NCBI GenBank assembly: GCA_044223995.1
Contig: JBGALE010000005.1
Coordinates: 186,001-250,000 of the forward strand
Direction of reading: 5' to 3'
Length of the DNA stretch: 64,000 bases
From: JACMLD01 sp044223995
GTDB taxonomy: Bacteria > Bacteroidota > Bacteroidia > Chitinophagales > Chitinophagaceae
Positions within the stretch are counted from its first letter, which is position 1; each line of letters begins with the position of its first letter. The position numbers and the translations under genes were made by a program. Of the stretch, positions 53,882 to 62,907 are shown piece after piece. The notes beneath the pieces are model-generated. The model did no database searches, was not told the DNA's origin, and was given only the letters and a program-made list of their open reading frames with translations.

Positions 53882-55216
53882 TCAGTCAATGATCGGCGCC
53901 GGCGGACAGCAGCGGTACTCCTGAGATTTCTCCAGCAGATCGATCTGTTTACGGAGCAAATCATTTTCCAACTGCATTCTTTCTTTCAGCCATGGTTCGC
54001 ATACATCACAATCATCCAGGCAACCTTTCACAATGATACCACCCGTGGGTATGGAAAAGGTTGAGTCGAATTCAATGACCTGTTTTATTTCGCCTGTTAC
54101 GTTTCCGGCCTTGTCAATAAGATTTTTTGCTGCCAGTTGTTCATCCACTTCTTTCAAAGCTTTGTTCCTCGTATCAATGTCAATCGGTGTACCGGCATTG
54201 GGATCCTGTGTAAAGAACTGGCTGCCGATATTGGGGTTAAGGGAAGAAAAAGCGGATGTGTCCACACTGGCCGCACTGATGGTAGCACCCGCAGCAAAGT
54301 TTGCCAAAGGTACGGCTGTACGTTTAATGGCAATGGTGGCGGGCACATCCTGCGGAACAAGTGCGATGGGAATTTTTGCAGCTCCGGGTTGCAATACACC
54401 GCCAATAGGTGCCGCATCATCAATCACCCTTCTTTCAATAGCTACCAGTTCAAATTTAATAACCTGTTTTTTATTGATGCGGTAAAAAAGATAGGTCACT
54501 GCATGACACCGGTTGGCATTACTGAATTCCCTGGAAGATGCTTCAAAATGATCTTCCGATTCGCCCTGTATATGGGTGCGGGTGCTTACTTCTCCCACAG
54601 AAACAGAATGTGCTTTGTGTGTTGAACTCACTGCCTGCACCGCTGCACTTTGCACATGTGCTTTCTGCTGGTTGAGATAGTCAGCCACGGAATGACTGTT
54701 GTGGTTACCGCTTGCATTGGTACTTGCACTGGCGCTGAGGCTAAAAGGGTTTACGCTGCCGCTGGCATCGCCATGAAAATCCCAATGACTGTCGGATGAT
54801 TCCTGTGCATGTCCTGATTGTGCTGCGCTGGCATCGGCCATGTATTTCTGAACAGCCGTCATGTAAAACTGTTCTTCTGAAATCTGTTCGCTGCGGTAAC
54901 TCAGTTTTGTTTCACTGTCAAATGTGAAACGGCTCCTTCTGTCGGTAGTGGCCAGTCTTACTTTTTCCCCGGGTAATAATGTAGTGGTGTAAATGGGGTC
55001 GCCCAGTGTAAGCCCCAGGGTACAGCGCGAAAAACGGAAACGCAAAATCACCTCTACACTTACCCTTCTGCGGTTCGTTGCCAGCACAGTTGTGGGAAAT
55101 GTTAATACCCTGCTGAAATTAATAATGTCGCAATGATCATCCTTGATAAGGTCGGGGCAGCAAGGCACCACCACCTGGCCATCTGCCGCTGCAATTACTG
55201 CATCTTTGTTTGCCAT
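53882..55216 (-). CDS. Large Ser/His-rich protein with Cys-rich coiled-coil C-terminus, unknown function
   Basis: 444 aa, no signal peptide. Layout: an N-terminal Cys-containing segment (VVVPCCPDLIKDDHCDIINFSRVL); a beta-rich part with RRRVSVEVILRFRFSRCTLGLTLGDPIYTTTLLPGEKVRLATTDRRSRFTFDSETKLSYRSEQISEEQFYM; a Ser/His/Ala-rich low-complexity stretch (about 130-230, for example SASASTNASGNHNSHS); a second beta-rich part CHAVTYLFYRINKKQVIKFELVAIERRV; and a C-terminal Cys motif GCLDDCDVCEPW followed by a coiled coil and a final CCPPAP. I do not recognise the family. It heads the three-gene module and its Cys-rich ends suggest metal binding or disulfide-linked assembly. Confidence 0.75.
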   Translation of the reverse strand: MANKDAVIAAADGQVVVPCCPDLIKDDHCDIINFSRVLTFPTTVLATNRRRVSVEVILRFRFSRCTLGLTLGDPIYTTTLLPGEKVRLATTDRRSRFTFDSETKLSYRSEQISEEQFYMTAVQKYMADASAAQSGHAQESSDSHWDFHGDASGSVNPFSLSASASTNASGNHNSHSVADYLNQQKAHVQSAAVQAVSSTHKAHSVSVGEVSTRTHIQGESEDHFEASSREFSNANRCHAVTYLFYRINKKQVIKFELVAIERRVIDDAAPIGGVLQPGAAKIPIALVPQDVPATIAIKRTAVPLANFAAGATISAASVDTSAFSSLNPNIGSQFFTQDPNAGTPIDIDTRNKALKEVDEQLAAKNLIDKAGNVTGEIKQVIEFDSTFSIPTGGIIVKGCLDDCDVCEPWLKERMQLENDLLRKQIDLLEKSQEYRCCPPAPIID

Positions 55217-55599
55217 GATAAAAAGGTTTAATGATTAATGAATAAATGATTACAAACTCCTTTGGCAATGAACGCCAGCCGTTCATTTTAATGAATACAT
55301 GCTGTTGTACAGGATGCCTGCCTGGCTGCGGGAGGTTTGGGTGGGGTAATCAGTTATTTTCCGGAAACCGGTTACTACAATGACAGCAGTGCGGGATATG
55401 GAACCAGTCTTTTGTTTTGGTTACAACCCTTGTGCGAATCACCTGTAAAGCTGTTATAACAATAACCGGTATGCAAGATAAATACACGGCATACCGCTGA
55501 CAATACCCTAAAGTGGTAAAAATTTTTTCTAACATTACCTGATCGGGTGAACCAGTCGCCTGCATCTTTGTTGAACCCTAATCATTATCTTTCATAAAT
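55217..55599. other. Intergenic region before the MBL hydrolase
   Basis: About 380 bp between divergent genes. A minus-strand frame at 55350-55565 (71 codons) has a hydrophobic middle but no clear start context or homology, so it is not called. No strong promoter box or hairpin is visible except a weak TTTG near 55570. Confidence 0.4.
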
Positions 55600-56631
55600 A
55601 TGGAAACAGCAGTATTTGGAAAACTTCCGGCGGGTGAACGGTTAGTACGTATTCAGCAATCTCCCAATTATAAAAATGGTTCTTTTCAAAACTTATCCGA
55701 AACACCCATGATGGTGGAAGGAAGTTCTTACTGGAAAACTTTATACAAATGGCTGAATAAACCGGCCGGTGTAAAACCTTCTGCGACCGTTCCTACTGTA
55801 AATACAAAGCTGGATTCACTTTCGGATGATTTTCCCACGCTCGTATGGTTTGGGCACAGCTCTTATTTGTTACGCATCGACGGGGTGAATATCCTGGTTG
55901 ATCCTGTACTCAGCGATCATGCAGCGCCATTTTCTTTTATGGTAAAAGCATTTGCCGGTACCACCGCTTATACCGTAAACGATTTGCCCGCAATTGATAT
56001 ACTGGTACTCACACACGATCATTTTGATCATGCAGATTGTATTTCCCTGAAAAAAATATTTCCCGGCGTACAAAAAATAGTGACGTCATTGGGTGTGGGC
56101 GCGCATTTGGAACACTGGGGATTTGATATAAAAAATATTGCTGAACTGGACTGGTGGGAAAAAGCGACTGTTCTTCCGGGTATGGAATTTACCGCTGCAC
56201 CTGCCCGGCATTTTTCAGGAAGAAGTTTAAAACGCAATCAGACCTTGTGGTCGTCTTTTATACTGAAAACAAGTGCTCATACTATTTACCTCGGTGGGGA
56301 TTCAGGTTATGATGATCATTTTAAAAAAATAGGTGACACATACGGGCCATTTGATTTGGCGATACTCGAATCGGGGCAATACAATGAACAATGGGCCTAT
56401 ATTCATATGATGCCGGAAGAGACCGTACAGGCAGCGGTTGATTTGAAAACAAGATTGTTATTGCCGGTACACTGGGGGAAATTTTCTCTCTCGCTGCATC
56501 CCTGGGACGAACCGGTTAAAAGAGTTTTGGCAAAAGCAACGGAATTGAGAATGCCGGTAACGACACCGATGATTGGCGAACCATTGTTGCTCGGCTCGCA
56601 TCACCCGGTATCTAAATGGTGGGAGTTCTAA
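55600..56631 (+). CDS. MBL-fold metallo-hydrolase (RomA/NAPE-PLD-like)
   Basis: 343 aa. Beta-lactamase-fold hydrolase with the motif LVLTHDHFDHADC (THDHFDH, metal site), GHSSYLLRIDGVNILVDPVLSDHAAP, LGGDSGYDDHF and a C-terminal PVHWGKFSLSLHPWDEPVKR. This is the arrangement of NAPE-PLD- and RomA-like proteins that hydrolyse phosphodiester or related substrates. No signal peptide. Substrate unknown. Confidence 0.85.
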   Translation: METAVFGKLPAGERLVRIQQSPNYKNGSFQNLSETPMMVEGSSYWKTLYKWLNKPAGVKPSATVPTVNTKLDSLSDDFPTLVWFGHSSYLLRIDGVNILVDPVLSDHAAPFSFMVKAFAGTTAYTVNDLPAIDILVLTHDHFDHADCISLKKIFPGVQKIVTSLGVGAHLEHWGFDIKNIAELDWWEKATVLPGMEFTAAPARHFSGRSLKRNQTLWSSFILKTSAHTIYLGGDSGYDDHFKKIGDTYGPFDLAILESGQYNEQWAYIHMMPEETVQAAVDLKTRLLLPVHWGKFSLSLHPWDEPVKRVLAKATELRMPVTTPMIGEPLLLGSHHPVSKWWEF

Positions 56632-56659
56632 AGCGCAAAAATATTTTTACTGCGTAGTA

Positions 56660-57049
56660 TTATGATGGATGTTGCACCGGTTCCTGGTATAGCCCGAATA
56701 TATTGCCAAAGGGATCAGTAAACCGTGCTGTTAACTCGGGTGCATCCATACCGAGTGGCTGTACAATGATGCCGCCATTTTTTTCTACCAGCAAAATAGC
56801 TTCATTGATATCATCGACCATGATATATACCATTAGCCCTACTGAATCGCCCGGTTCGCGACCGGTCACAAAGGCGCCGCTTACTTCACCGACTGAATCG
56901 TCGAATGCCAGTGCGCCATCTCCGCGACGACGCGTTTTCCAGCCAAATACTGCTGTATAAAAAGCGGCGGACTGTTCAATATTTGACACAGGAATTTCTA
57001 TATAACAGATTTTCCCATTGCGTACCGTATATTGTTTTGCATCTGCCAT
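56660..57049 (-). CDS. VOC family protein
   Basis: 129 aa, one VOC domain: GKICYIEIPVSNIEQSAAFYTAVFGWKTRRRGDGALAFDD and the C-terminal FTDPFGNIFGLYQEP. It has the Phe/Tyr-rich Glyoxalase_2 pattern; substrate unknown. Convergent with the MBL hydrolase gene, 28 bp away. Confidence 0.85.
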   Translation of the reverse strand: MADAKQYTVRNGKICYIEIPVSNIEQSAAFYTAVFGWKTRRRGDGALAFDDSVGEVSGAFVTGREPGDSVGLMVYIMVDDINEAILLVEKNGGIIVQPLGMDAPELTARFTDPFGNIFGLYQEPVQHPS

Positions 57050-57158
57050 AAAAATATATTTATTGATCGTTACCTCTCAAATGTAACAAAAGGTTGCGCC
57101 AAACAGATCCTGGAATCCATTTCAACGTTGCGTGACCGGAAAACTTTTCGATACAGAG

Positions 57159-57590
57159 TTAATGCGTGGTAGTGGTTTTCTTCTTTTTCTTCTTGTTTTT
57201 GCTGTCTATGACTGCACCGGTTGCAGCGCCTACGCCGGCGCCAATCAGTCCGCCGACTACGGCGCCTTCCCCATGCTTCTTATCGATCACGGCACCTGCT
57301 ACGGCACCTGTACCTGCTCCGATGACCGCGCCTTTTGCAGCGCCGCTCCAGCCTTTCTTTTTCTTTTCAGGAGCTGTAGTGCTGTTGGCAGCATCATTTT
57401 GTGCATTTATTTCGGCACGCCTCGCCTCCACCGTACGCATGGAATCGATGGTGCGCAACCTGGCATGTGCTGCATTCACCGAGTCTATAATATGTTGTTT
57501 AGCTGCCTGTATTTCAGCCTGTTTGGCTGCGCCACCATTGCAGGACAATAAAAAACATGACACTGATAATAAAAGAATCGTGTATTTCAT
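57159..57590 (-). CDS. Glycine-zipper lipoprotein (YMGG-like)
   Basis: 143 aa from the ATG at 57588-57590, where a lipoprotein signal begins (LLSVSCFLLSC, lipobox Cys). A helical middle part (AEIQAAKQHIIDSVNAAHARLRTIDSM) is followed by a double glycine zipper (GAAKGAVIGAGTGAVAGAVIDKKHGEGAVVGGLIGAGVGAATGAVIDSK) and a Lys/Thr tail. Glycine zippers pack in membranes; such proteins are often envelope-stress related. Function unknown. Confidence 0.82.
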   Translation of the reverse strand: MKYTILLLSVSCFLLSCNGGAAKQAEIQAAKQHIIDSVNAAHARLRTIDSMRTVEARRAEINAQNDAANSTTAPEKKKKGWSGAAKGAVIGAGTGAVAGAVIDKKHGEGAVVGGLIGAGVGAATGAVIDSKNKKKKKKTTTTH

Positions 57591-57724
57591 ACTTATCGCT
57601 TTAAGGTTGTTGGTTTTCACCACCTGCTATAAAAAAACCGTGCCGCAATAAGCTTTTCGCCCGTTCAACATTTTTTTTGGTAATGGTATCGTTGCGGGGC
57701 TATTTTTACAATAATCCTTTTTTC

Positions 57725-58126
57725 ATGACTTATTTCAGTGAACAGGTAATCAAATTACAGGCGGCTTTATACCCGAAAACATATATTGGTGCACAGTTGA
57801 AGCAATCAAAGGATTTTATCGACCGGCATTTTGCGGAAAACATATCGCTTACTCAAATGGCAGCAGCAGCCTGTTGTTCGCGGTATCATTATATAAGACT
57901 GTTCAAAAAATATTACGGAAGAACACCCCACCAGTATTTATCAGAAAAAAGATTGTCATACGCCAAAAAAATGCTGCAGCAGGGCAAATCATTCGCCGAA
58001 GTATGCACTGAACTGAATGTAGGCAGCAGCACCAGCTTCAGCGGCCTGTTTAAAAAATTCACGGGCTTATCGCCGCAGCGGTACCGTGAAAAATATTTCC
58101 CGGAAAAAGCAATTTCGAAGTGCTGA
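57725..58126 (+). CDS. Short AraC-type transcriptional regulator
   Basis: 133 aa from the ATG at 57725. Essentially only the AraC double HTH: DFIDRHFAENISLTQMAAAACCSRYHYIRLFKKYYGRTPHQYLSEKRLSYAKKMLQQGKSFAEVCTELNVGSSTSFSGLFKKFTGLSPQRYREK. There is no sensory domain. It is followed 45 bp downstream by a VOC protein on the same strand, a frequent AraC-VOC pair in Bacteroidetes; the VOC gene may be its target. Confidence 0.87.
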   Translation: MTYFSEQVIKLQAALYPKTYIGAQLKQSKDFIDRHFAENISLTQMAAAACCSRYHYIRLFKKYYGRTPHQYLSEKRLSYAKKMLQQGKSFAEVCTELNVGSSTSFSGLFKKFTGLSPQRYREKYFPEKAISKC

Positions 58127-58171
58127 CCCGGCAGGCTTATCATCATCTTTACAACACTTAAACCAACCGTT

Positions 58172-58555
58172 ATGAAAATAAAATGGACCAGCGTAATGGT
58201 AAAAGACCAGGCTAAGGCATTGACATTTTATACCGAGGTACTGGGTTTCGTAAAAAAAACAGAAGTACCTGTGGATGAATACAAGTGGCTGACCGTGGTA
58301 TCGAAGGAAGAGCAGGATGGTGTGGAAGTGGTGCTGGAACCCTGCGTGTTTCCACCGGCTGTTGAATTTCAGCAAGCCCTGTTCAAAGCGGGTATACCGC
58401 TCACTGCCTTTCATGTGGACAATATTGAAAAGGAATTTGAACGGTTGTGCAATGAGGGTGTGCTGTTCAGTATGCCGCCCACACAGATGGGACCCGTAAA
58501 GGTGGCGGTGTTTGACGATACTTGTGGTAATAATATACAAATCGTAGAAGGGTAG
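58172..58555 (+). CDS. VOC family protein (glyoxalase-like)
   Basis: 127 aa VOC domain: WTSVMVKDQAKALTFYTEVLGFVKKTEVPVDEYKWLTVVSKEEQDGVEVVLEPC, ending VAVFDDTCGNNIQIVEG with the GN-I-Q metal-strand. The long middle loop is typical of YdfZ/PhnB-like members. Paired with the AraC gene just upstream. Confidence 0.85.
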   Translation: MKIKWTSVMVKDQAKALTFYTEVLGFVKKTEVPVDEYKWLTVVSKEEQDGVEVVLEPCVFPPAVEFQQALFKAGIPLTAFHVDNIEKEFERLCNEGVLFSMPPTQMGPVKVAVFDDTCGNNIQIVEG

Positions 58556-58929
58556 CTATTACTTCCTTCTGATACTTTTTATTACGCACCAATTAATTTT
58601 ATCTCCCGCAACGCGCAGCAGGGCAACGGGCGCAAGGCGACCTGCCCTGTTTATTTGTTTCATACTCCCGGCGATACCGGCACCCCACCCTCTTATACGT
58701 CATGCTCCCGACTTTGTCGGGAAAAACGGGCATCTCACTAACAATACAAGGATACTTACTTTGCCAAAACACCCCAAAACGCTTAGTAAAAGCGATGAGA
58801 GCCAAAATAAATTCGCATATACAGCTTCCGGCGCACGATTTACGAAGTCCTTATTTTGTAGATTCGTAAGTATAATAGTTGTAGACCAGTTCGATAAATA
58901 CATTCTGATTTTCAAATCAAAAATAATTT
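58556..58929. other. Intergenic region with REP-like hairpin
   Basis: About 370 bp without a supported gene. Near 58700-58730 the text CATGCTCCCGACTTTGTCGGG forms a REP-like hairpin (CCCGAC-TTT-GTCGGG). An open frame on the minus strand (58700-58915) overlaps it and is rejected. No tRNA or rRNA. Confidence 0.5.
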
Positions 58930-59403
58930 ATGCCGACAATTAAAGAAGACATTATCACTTTCTCCGACATGATAGTAAAGGGCTTTACTTCTGATAAACT
59001 TAACCTTAATTACACCTTAAGTAGCTTCAAAGACATTGATACTTTTTTTGATCGTCATTCAAAAAATGGACAACAAGTTGAAGGTGGAAAATTTTCCAAG
59101 AACTTAGGGCAAATTCTATTTGCTCTTGGTGCATACATTGGCGAGACAATTATTAAAATTGTACCTGGCACAGTTTGGGAGACAGATGAAAGTGACCCTG
59201 AAGGAGAGTTAAACGCCATTCTTAAACTTCCAGACGGAACAACAGTTTGGCCAATGCAGCGGACTATAAAGCGTTTTAGAAATGGCAATGAAGATGGGAT
59301 TTATGTTTATGGCTATCATATTTTACAAAGCCATATAAACATTGAGAAATTATTAGAAGAAGAACAGGCAAAAAGAAAAAAGAAACCCTGGTGGAAATTT
59401 TAA
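58930..59403 (+). CDS. Orphan hypothetical protein, AT-rich
   Basis: 157 aa, no signal peptide. MPTIKEDIITFSDMIVKGFTSDKLNLNYT at the start, GQILFALGAYIGETIIKIVPGTVWE in the middle, then LKLPDGTTVWPMQRTIKRFRNGNEDGIYVYGYHILQ and a Lys-rich end KRKKKPWWKF. The G-A-Y-I-G-E-T pattern recalls DUF3806-like and some immunity-type proteins but I cannot place it. Base composition is more AT-rich than the neighbours and it lies between two REP-bearing gaps, so recent acquisition is possible. Confidence 0.65.
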   Translation: MPTIKEDIITFSDMIVKGFTSDKLNLNYTLSSFKDIDTFFDRHSKNGQQVEGGKFSKNLGQILFALGAYIGETIIKIVPGTVWETDESDPEGELNAILKLPDGTTVWPMQRTIKRFRNGNEDGIYVYGYHILQSHINIEKLLEEEQAKRKKKPWWKF

Positions 59404-59892
59404 TAATGCGATGCCCTTAAATTCGACAACAAAAAAAGTAAGCACAAAACAAGCGACTTAGAATTATAGCTGGCGGCAAATATATGATCTACTTTTTCTC
59501 TCCGCAGTGTCTCCTGCAAGGGACACTGCGGTCTTTAAGGTATATGATGCAATTATTTCTTTCCGCGGTATATGATTCTCTCTGCTATAATGAGATTCCC
59601 GCTTTCGCGGGAATGACGCAACGATATGTGGGAATGACGTTTTCTCTCCGCAGTGTCTCCTGCAAGGGACACTGTGGTCTTTAAGGTATATGATGCAATT
59701 ATTTCTTTCCGCGGTATATGATTCTCTCTGCTATAATGAGATTCCCGCTTTCGCGGGAATGACGCAACGATATGCGGGAATGACGGTTCAGTCAGTGGGA
59801 AAGATGTTTCTCTAAAATTTTCATTCCAGGAGACGGTACAAGCCCGGGGAATAATTTCGTAAACTGTCATCACTTGTTTTGTTATACAGTAA
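59404..59892. other. Intergenic region holding the 146-bp tandem repeat
   Basis: About 490 bp without a supported protein gene. Its main content is the tandem repeat at 59494-59785, listed separately; the flanks 59404-59493 and 59786-59892 show nothing recognisable. Confidence 0.55.
59494..59785. repeat. Tandem 146-bp direct repeat with REP hairpins (two copies)
   Basis: Copy 1 (59494-59639) and copy 2 (59640-59785) differ at about two positions. Each contains hairpin A, CCGCAGTGTC with GACACTGCGG (loop TCCTGCAAGG), and hairpin B, ATTCCCGC-TTTC-GCGGGAAT, a classic REP palindrome followed by GACGCAACGATATG. Copy 2 has a G:U-compatible change in stem A (CTGTGG). Frames translating across it give the typical FPRKRES-type artefact products. 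Confidence 0.9.
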
Positions 59893-59991
59893 TTATTTCT
59901 TTTTAAAAAACTGGTACAATAAAATACCTATCCCAATCAACAACATCAGGCAGATAACCGCCCACAGCACCAAACCAACATACGATTTCAT
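59893..59991 (-). CDS. Small single-helix membrane protein (32 aa)
   Basis: Too short for normal gene callers: 32 codons plus stop. One hydrophobic helix of about 22 residues (VGLVLWAVICLMLLIGIGILLY) is flanked by a short N-terminus (MKSY) and a positively charged end (FFKKK), so it fits a one-span membrane protein with the C-terminus inside. The upstream A/T-rich stretch has a TACATTTA box similar to the -7 consensus. Unknown function; expression is unproven. Confidence 0.5.
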   Translation of the reverse strand: MKSYVGLVLWAVICLMLLIGIGILLYQFFKKK

Positions 59992-60289
59992 AAAGTAAGT
60001 TTTAGTTCGCCATTAATTTCTGTGAATTCGTAAATGTAAATAACCGTTTTTATATTTTCCGATAGAAAGTCTTCTATACAACTGCCTGCGGGCAATGTAC
60101 AGTTGATTTTTACGAAAAACGATTCTGAAGAGAAAGCGGCTTGTATTATTTGATCTGCATCAAACCAATACTATCTACCGGCTTGATCCCGAATTTCAGG
60201 AGACTACTACTCTTCCCGGGAAATAAAAAACTTACTGCCTGCCGAACAGAAAATGAATTATATTCATAGCTCCCAAAACAACCAGCGCT
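59992..60289. other. Intergenic stretch before the fusion enzyme
   Basis: About 300 bp with no supported gene, hairpin or exact promoter box, except the possible promoter of the 32-aa protein. Confidence 0.4.
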
Positions 60290-62860
60290 ATGAACCGCCT
60301 TTACTGTAAACTGCTGCTATTGCTGACAGGATTATTCTCTTTTACCTTTTCAACCAGGGCTCAATACAGCACCCAGCAAATCAAAGCCGTCGATTCCGCG
60401 CTCACCGCACTTCACCAGCGGGGTATGTTCAATGGCGTGTTGCTGCTGGCTGATCATGGAAAAATTATTTACCAGCAGTCACTGGGCGTAAGTAATATTC
60501 AGACGGGTGAAAAATTATCCATAGCATCTCCTTTCAACCTGGCATCCGTATCCAAACAATTCATGGCCATGATGACTATGATACTGAAAGAGCGAGGCAA
60601 ACTCAATTATGATGACCCCGTACAAAAATACCTGCCCGCATTCCCCTACCCTTCCATCACCATCAGGAACCTGCTCAACCATACCTCCGGCATGCCGGAA
60701 TATTTTGACCTGGCTTTGCAATACAACAATACCCTGGATACACTCGACAACAATAAACTAATTACCCTGCTGGCAAAATATAAACCAGCATTGGTTTTCG
60801 AACCTCGTGCACGCTGGCAATATTGCAATACGGGCTACGTGGTGCTGGCTTCCGTCATCCGGCAAGCTGCGGGTATGCGCATCGAAGATTTTTTTACATC
60901 CACCATTACTAAGCCCCTTGGCTTACAACATACTTTTATTTATTACCTGAACATGCCCATGAACCCGCCCGCTGCACTACAACGTGTACTGGGATTTGAA
61001 CGGGATGCCAGCGGTAAAAATGTCCTGAACGATTTGGTGCGGCTGGATGGCGTAGTTGGTGACGGAAATGTTTATTCCTCTGCGGAAGATTTATTGAAAT
61101 GGGATCAGGCATTATACAGCAATAAACTGATTAGCAATGCCACGCTACAGGATGCATTTACCCCAGCAAAACTGAACAATGGTACGACCTACAATTATGG
61201 TTTTGGCTGGTCTATTGAAAACGGTGGTAAGAAATTGTCACATACCGGTGGCTGGGTGGGCTTTCGTACTGCGATTGAAAGAAACATTGAAACAAAAACA
61301 ACGCTGGTATTTTTATCCAGCGGTTCCAATGGTATCGCAAGGGCTGTTATCAATGATATACTTTCCGGTAAAACACCGGCGATACCAGTCACACAACTGA
61401 TCACACACGTAAAAATCATTGACGGCACCGGCGCTGTTCCGGTAATGAGCGCTGTACGCATTAGGGACAGCAGGATTTGGGAAACGGGTGATCTAACAGC
61501 ATTTCCGGGTGAAACAGTAATAGATGGAAAGGGCTATGTATTGTCGCCTGGCTTTATCGATTCGCACAGTCATCATTTCAGCGGTGTACAAAATGCGCCG
61601 GAAGCGCTGCCCGCAATTAACCAGGGCATCACCACCATTGTTATCGGCCAGGATGGCGAAAGCTACCCAATGGATACACTCGATTATCTCATCAAAAATA
61701 AACACAGCGCTATTAATGTAGCCAGTTATACCGGCCATTCATCACTCAGGGAAATTGCGATGGGGGCGAATGACATGCTGCGCCTGTCAACCAACAATGA
61801 ATTGGAGAAGATGAAAGAAGTATTGCAGCAGGAAATGAAAAAAGGATCGCTGGGATTGTCAACAGGCCTGGAATACGAACAGGCATTCTTTTCCAACCGT
61901 GATGAAGTATTGCAACTGGCAAAACTGGCAGCGAAATATAAAGGAAGATATATTAGTCATATCCGCAGTGAAGACATTGGCGAAGACGAAGCGATCGATG
62001 AAATTATTGATATCGGCCGCCTGGCAAAAATACCCGTGCAAATTTCGCATATCAAGATTTCGAAAAAAGGTAACTGGGGAACCGCTGCACAATTACTGGA
62101 AAGATTGCAGCGTGCACGTAACGAAGGCATCAGCATCACTGCCGATGCATATCCTTACGAATACTGGAGTTCAACCATCCGGGTATTGTTTCCCAAAAGA
62201 GATTATACCAAACTGTCAAGCGCTGAATTTGCGGTGAACGAATTATTTGATGCAGATAAATCGGTGATGGTTTCTTTCAAACCTGTACCGGCCTATGCCG
62301 GAAAAACCGTAGGCGCCATCGCCAAAGAAAGAAATGAAAGTCCTGCACAAACTTTGATGAACCTCGTGCGCATGGCTGAAGACTATTCAAAAAAACATCC
62401 TGGTGAAAACGGTGTTGAATCCATTATTGGAAAATCAATGGATGAAAAAGATGTGTCGAATTTGTTACTGTGGCCACAGACAAATATTTGTTCCGACGGA
62501 TCTTCGGGTGGGCATCCGCGGGGGCATGGCGCTTTTACGCGCGTACTCGGCCGTTATGTACGGGAACAAAAATTGATGCCGCTCGAAGCAGCTATTTATA
62601 AAATGACGGGACTTGCTGCTGAACACCTGGGCATAACCGACAGGGGTATTATCAAAGCTGGTAACTACGCAGACCTCGTATTGTTTAACCCGGAAACCGT
62701 TATCGATAATGCTGACATCAGTAATTCCAAAGCTTTGTCTGCCGGTATTGAAATGGTATGGGTAAACGGACAACTGGTTTACCAATCACAACAACCAACT
62801 GGTAAATACCCGGGTGTATTGATCAGGAGAGCCAGTACAGGAACAGAAGGGAATGAATAA
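60290..62860 (+). CDS. Fusion of serine beta-lactamase-like hydrolase and D-aminoacylase
   Basis: 856 aa with a signal peptide (about residues 1-24, ending STRAQ), so exported. Residues about 28-370 are a class C beta-lactamase/esterase-like domain with SVSK (Ser86-x-x-Lys89), a YCNTGY motif, and HTGGWVGF near its end. From about 372 a D-aminoacylase (N-acyl-D-amino-acid deacylase, amidohydrolase) follows: GKGYVLSPGFIDSHSHH (His426 and His428 as metal ligands), YTGHSSLREIAMG, ISHIRSEDIGEDEAIDEI, QISHIKISKKGNWG and SDGSSGGHPRGHGAFTRVLGRYVREQK. The natural reading is a periplasmic enzyme acting on D-amino-acid amides or N-acyl-D-amino acids, possibly from peptidoglycan. Confidence 0.9.
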   Translation: MNRLYCKLLLLLTGLFSFTFSTRAQYSTQQIKAVDSALTALHQRGMFNGVLLLADHGKIIYQQSLGVSNIQTGEKLSIASPFNLASVSKQFMAMMTMILKERGKLNYDDPVQKYLPAFPYPSITIRNLLNHTSGMPEYFDLALQYNNTLDTLDNNKLITLLAKYKPALVFEPRARWQYCNTGYVVLASVIRQAAGMRIEDFFTSTITKPLGLQHTFIYYLNMPMNPPAALQRVLGFERDASGKNVLNDLVRLDGVVGDGNVYSSAEDLLKWDQALYSNKLISNATLQDAFTPAKLNNGTTYNYGFGWSIENGGKKLSHTGGWVGFRTAIERNIETKTTLVFLSSGSNGIARAVINDILSGKTPAIPVTQLITHVKIIDGTGAVPVMSAVRIRDSRIWETGDLTAFPGETVIDGKGYVLSPGFIDSHSHHFSGVQNAPEALPAINQGITTIVIGQDGESYPMDTLDYLIKNKHSAINVASYTGHSSLREIAMGANDMLRLSTNNELEKMKEVLQQEMKKGSLGLSTGLEYEQAFFSNRDEVLQLAKLAAKYKGRYISHIRSEDIGEDEAIDEIIDIGRLAKIPVQISHIKISKKGNWGTAAQLLERLQRARNEGISITADAYPYEYWSSTIRVLFPKRDYTKLSSAEFAVNELFDADKSVMVSFKPVPAYAGKTVGAIAKERNESPAQTLMNLVRMAEDYSKKHPGENGVESIIGKSMDEKDVSNLLLWPQTNICSDGSSGGHPRGHGAFTRVLGRYVREQKLMPLEAAIYKMTGLAAEHLGITDRGIIKAGNYADLVLFNPETVIDNADISNSKALSAGIEMVWVNGQLVYQSQQPTGKYPGVLIRRASTGTEGNE

Positions 62861-62907
62861 ATGTTTTATTTCAAACAAAAAAAGAAATACAAGTTTCAAT
62901 ACAAAGA

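Noticed and set aside
53677..53892. 71-codon plus-strand frame
   Set aside because: Overlaps the end of the 444-aa gene and has no recognisable content.
55350..55565. 71-codon minus-strand frame with a hydrophobic stretch
   Set aside because: No start context or homology; could be chance in an intergenic region.
59494..59785. Possible CRISPR array
   Set aside because: Two long near-identical units in tandem, not short repeats with unique spacers; no cas genes in the window.
59553..59873. 106-codon minus-strand frame with FPRKRES repeats
   Set aside because: Typical artefact of translating REP palindromes in the 146-bp tandem repeat.
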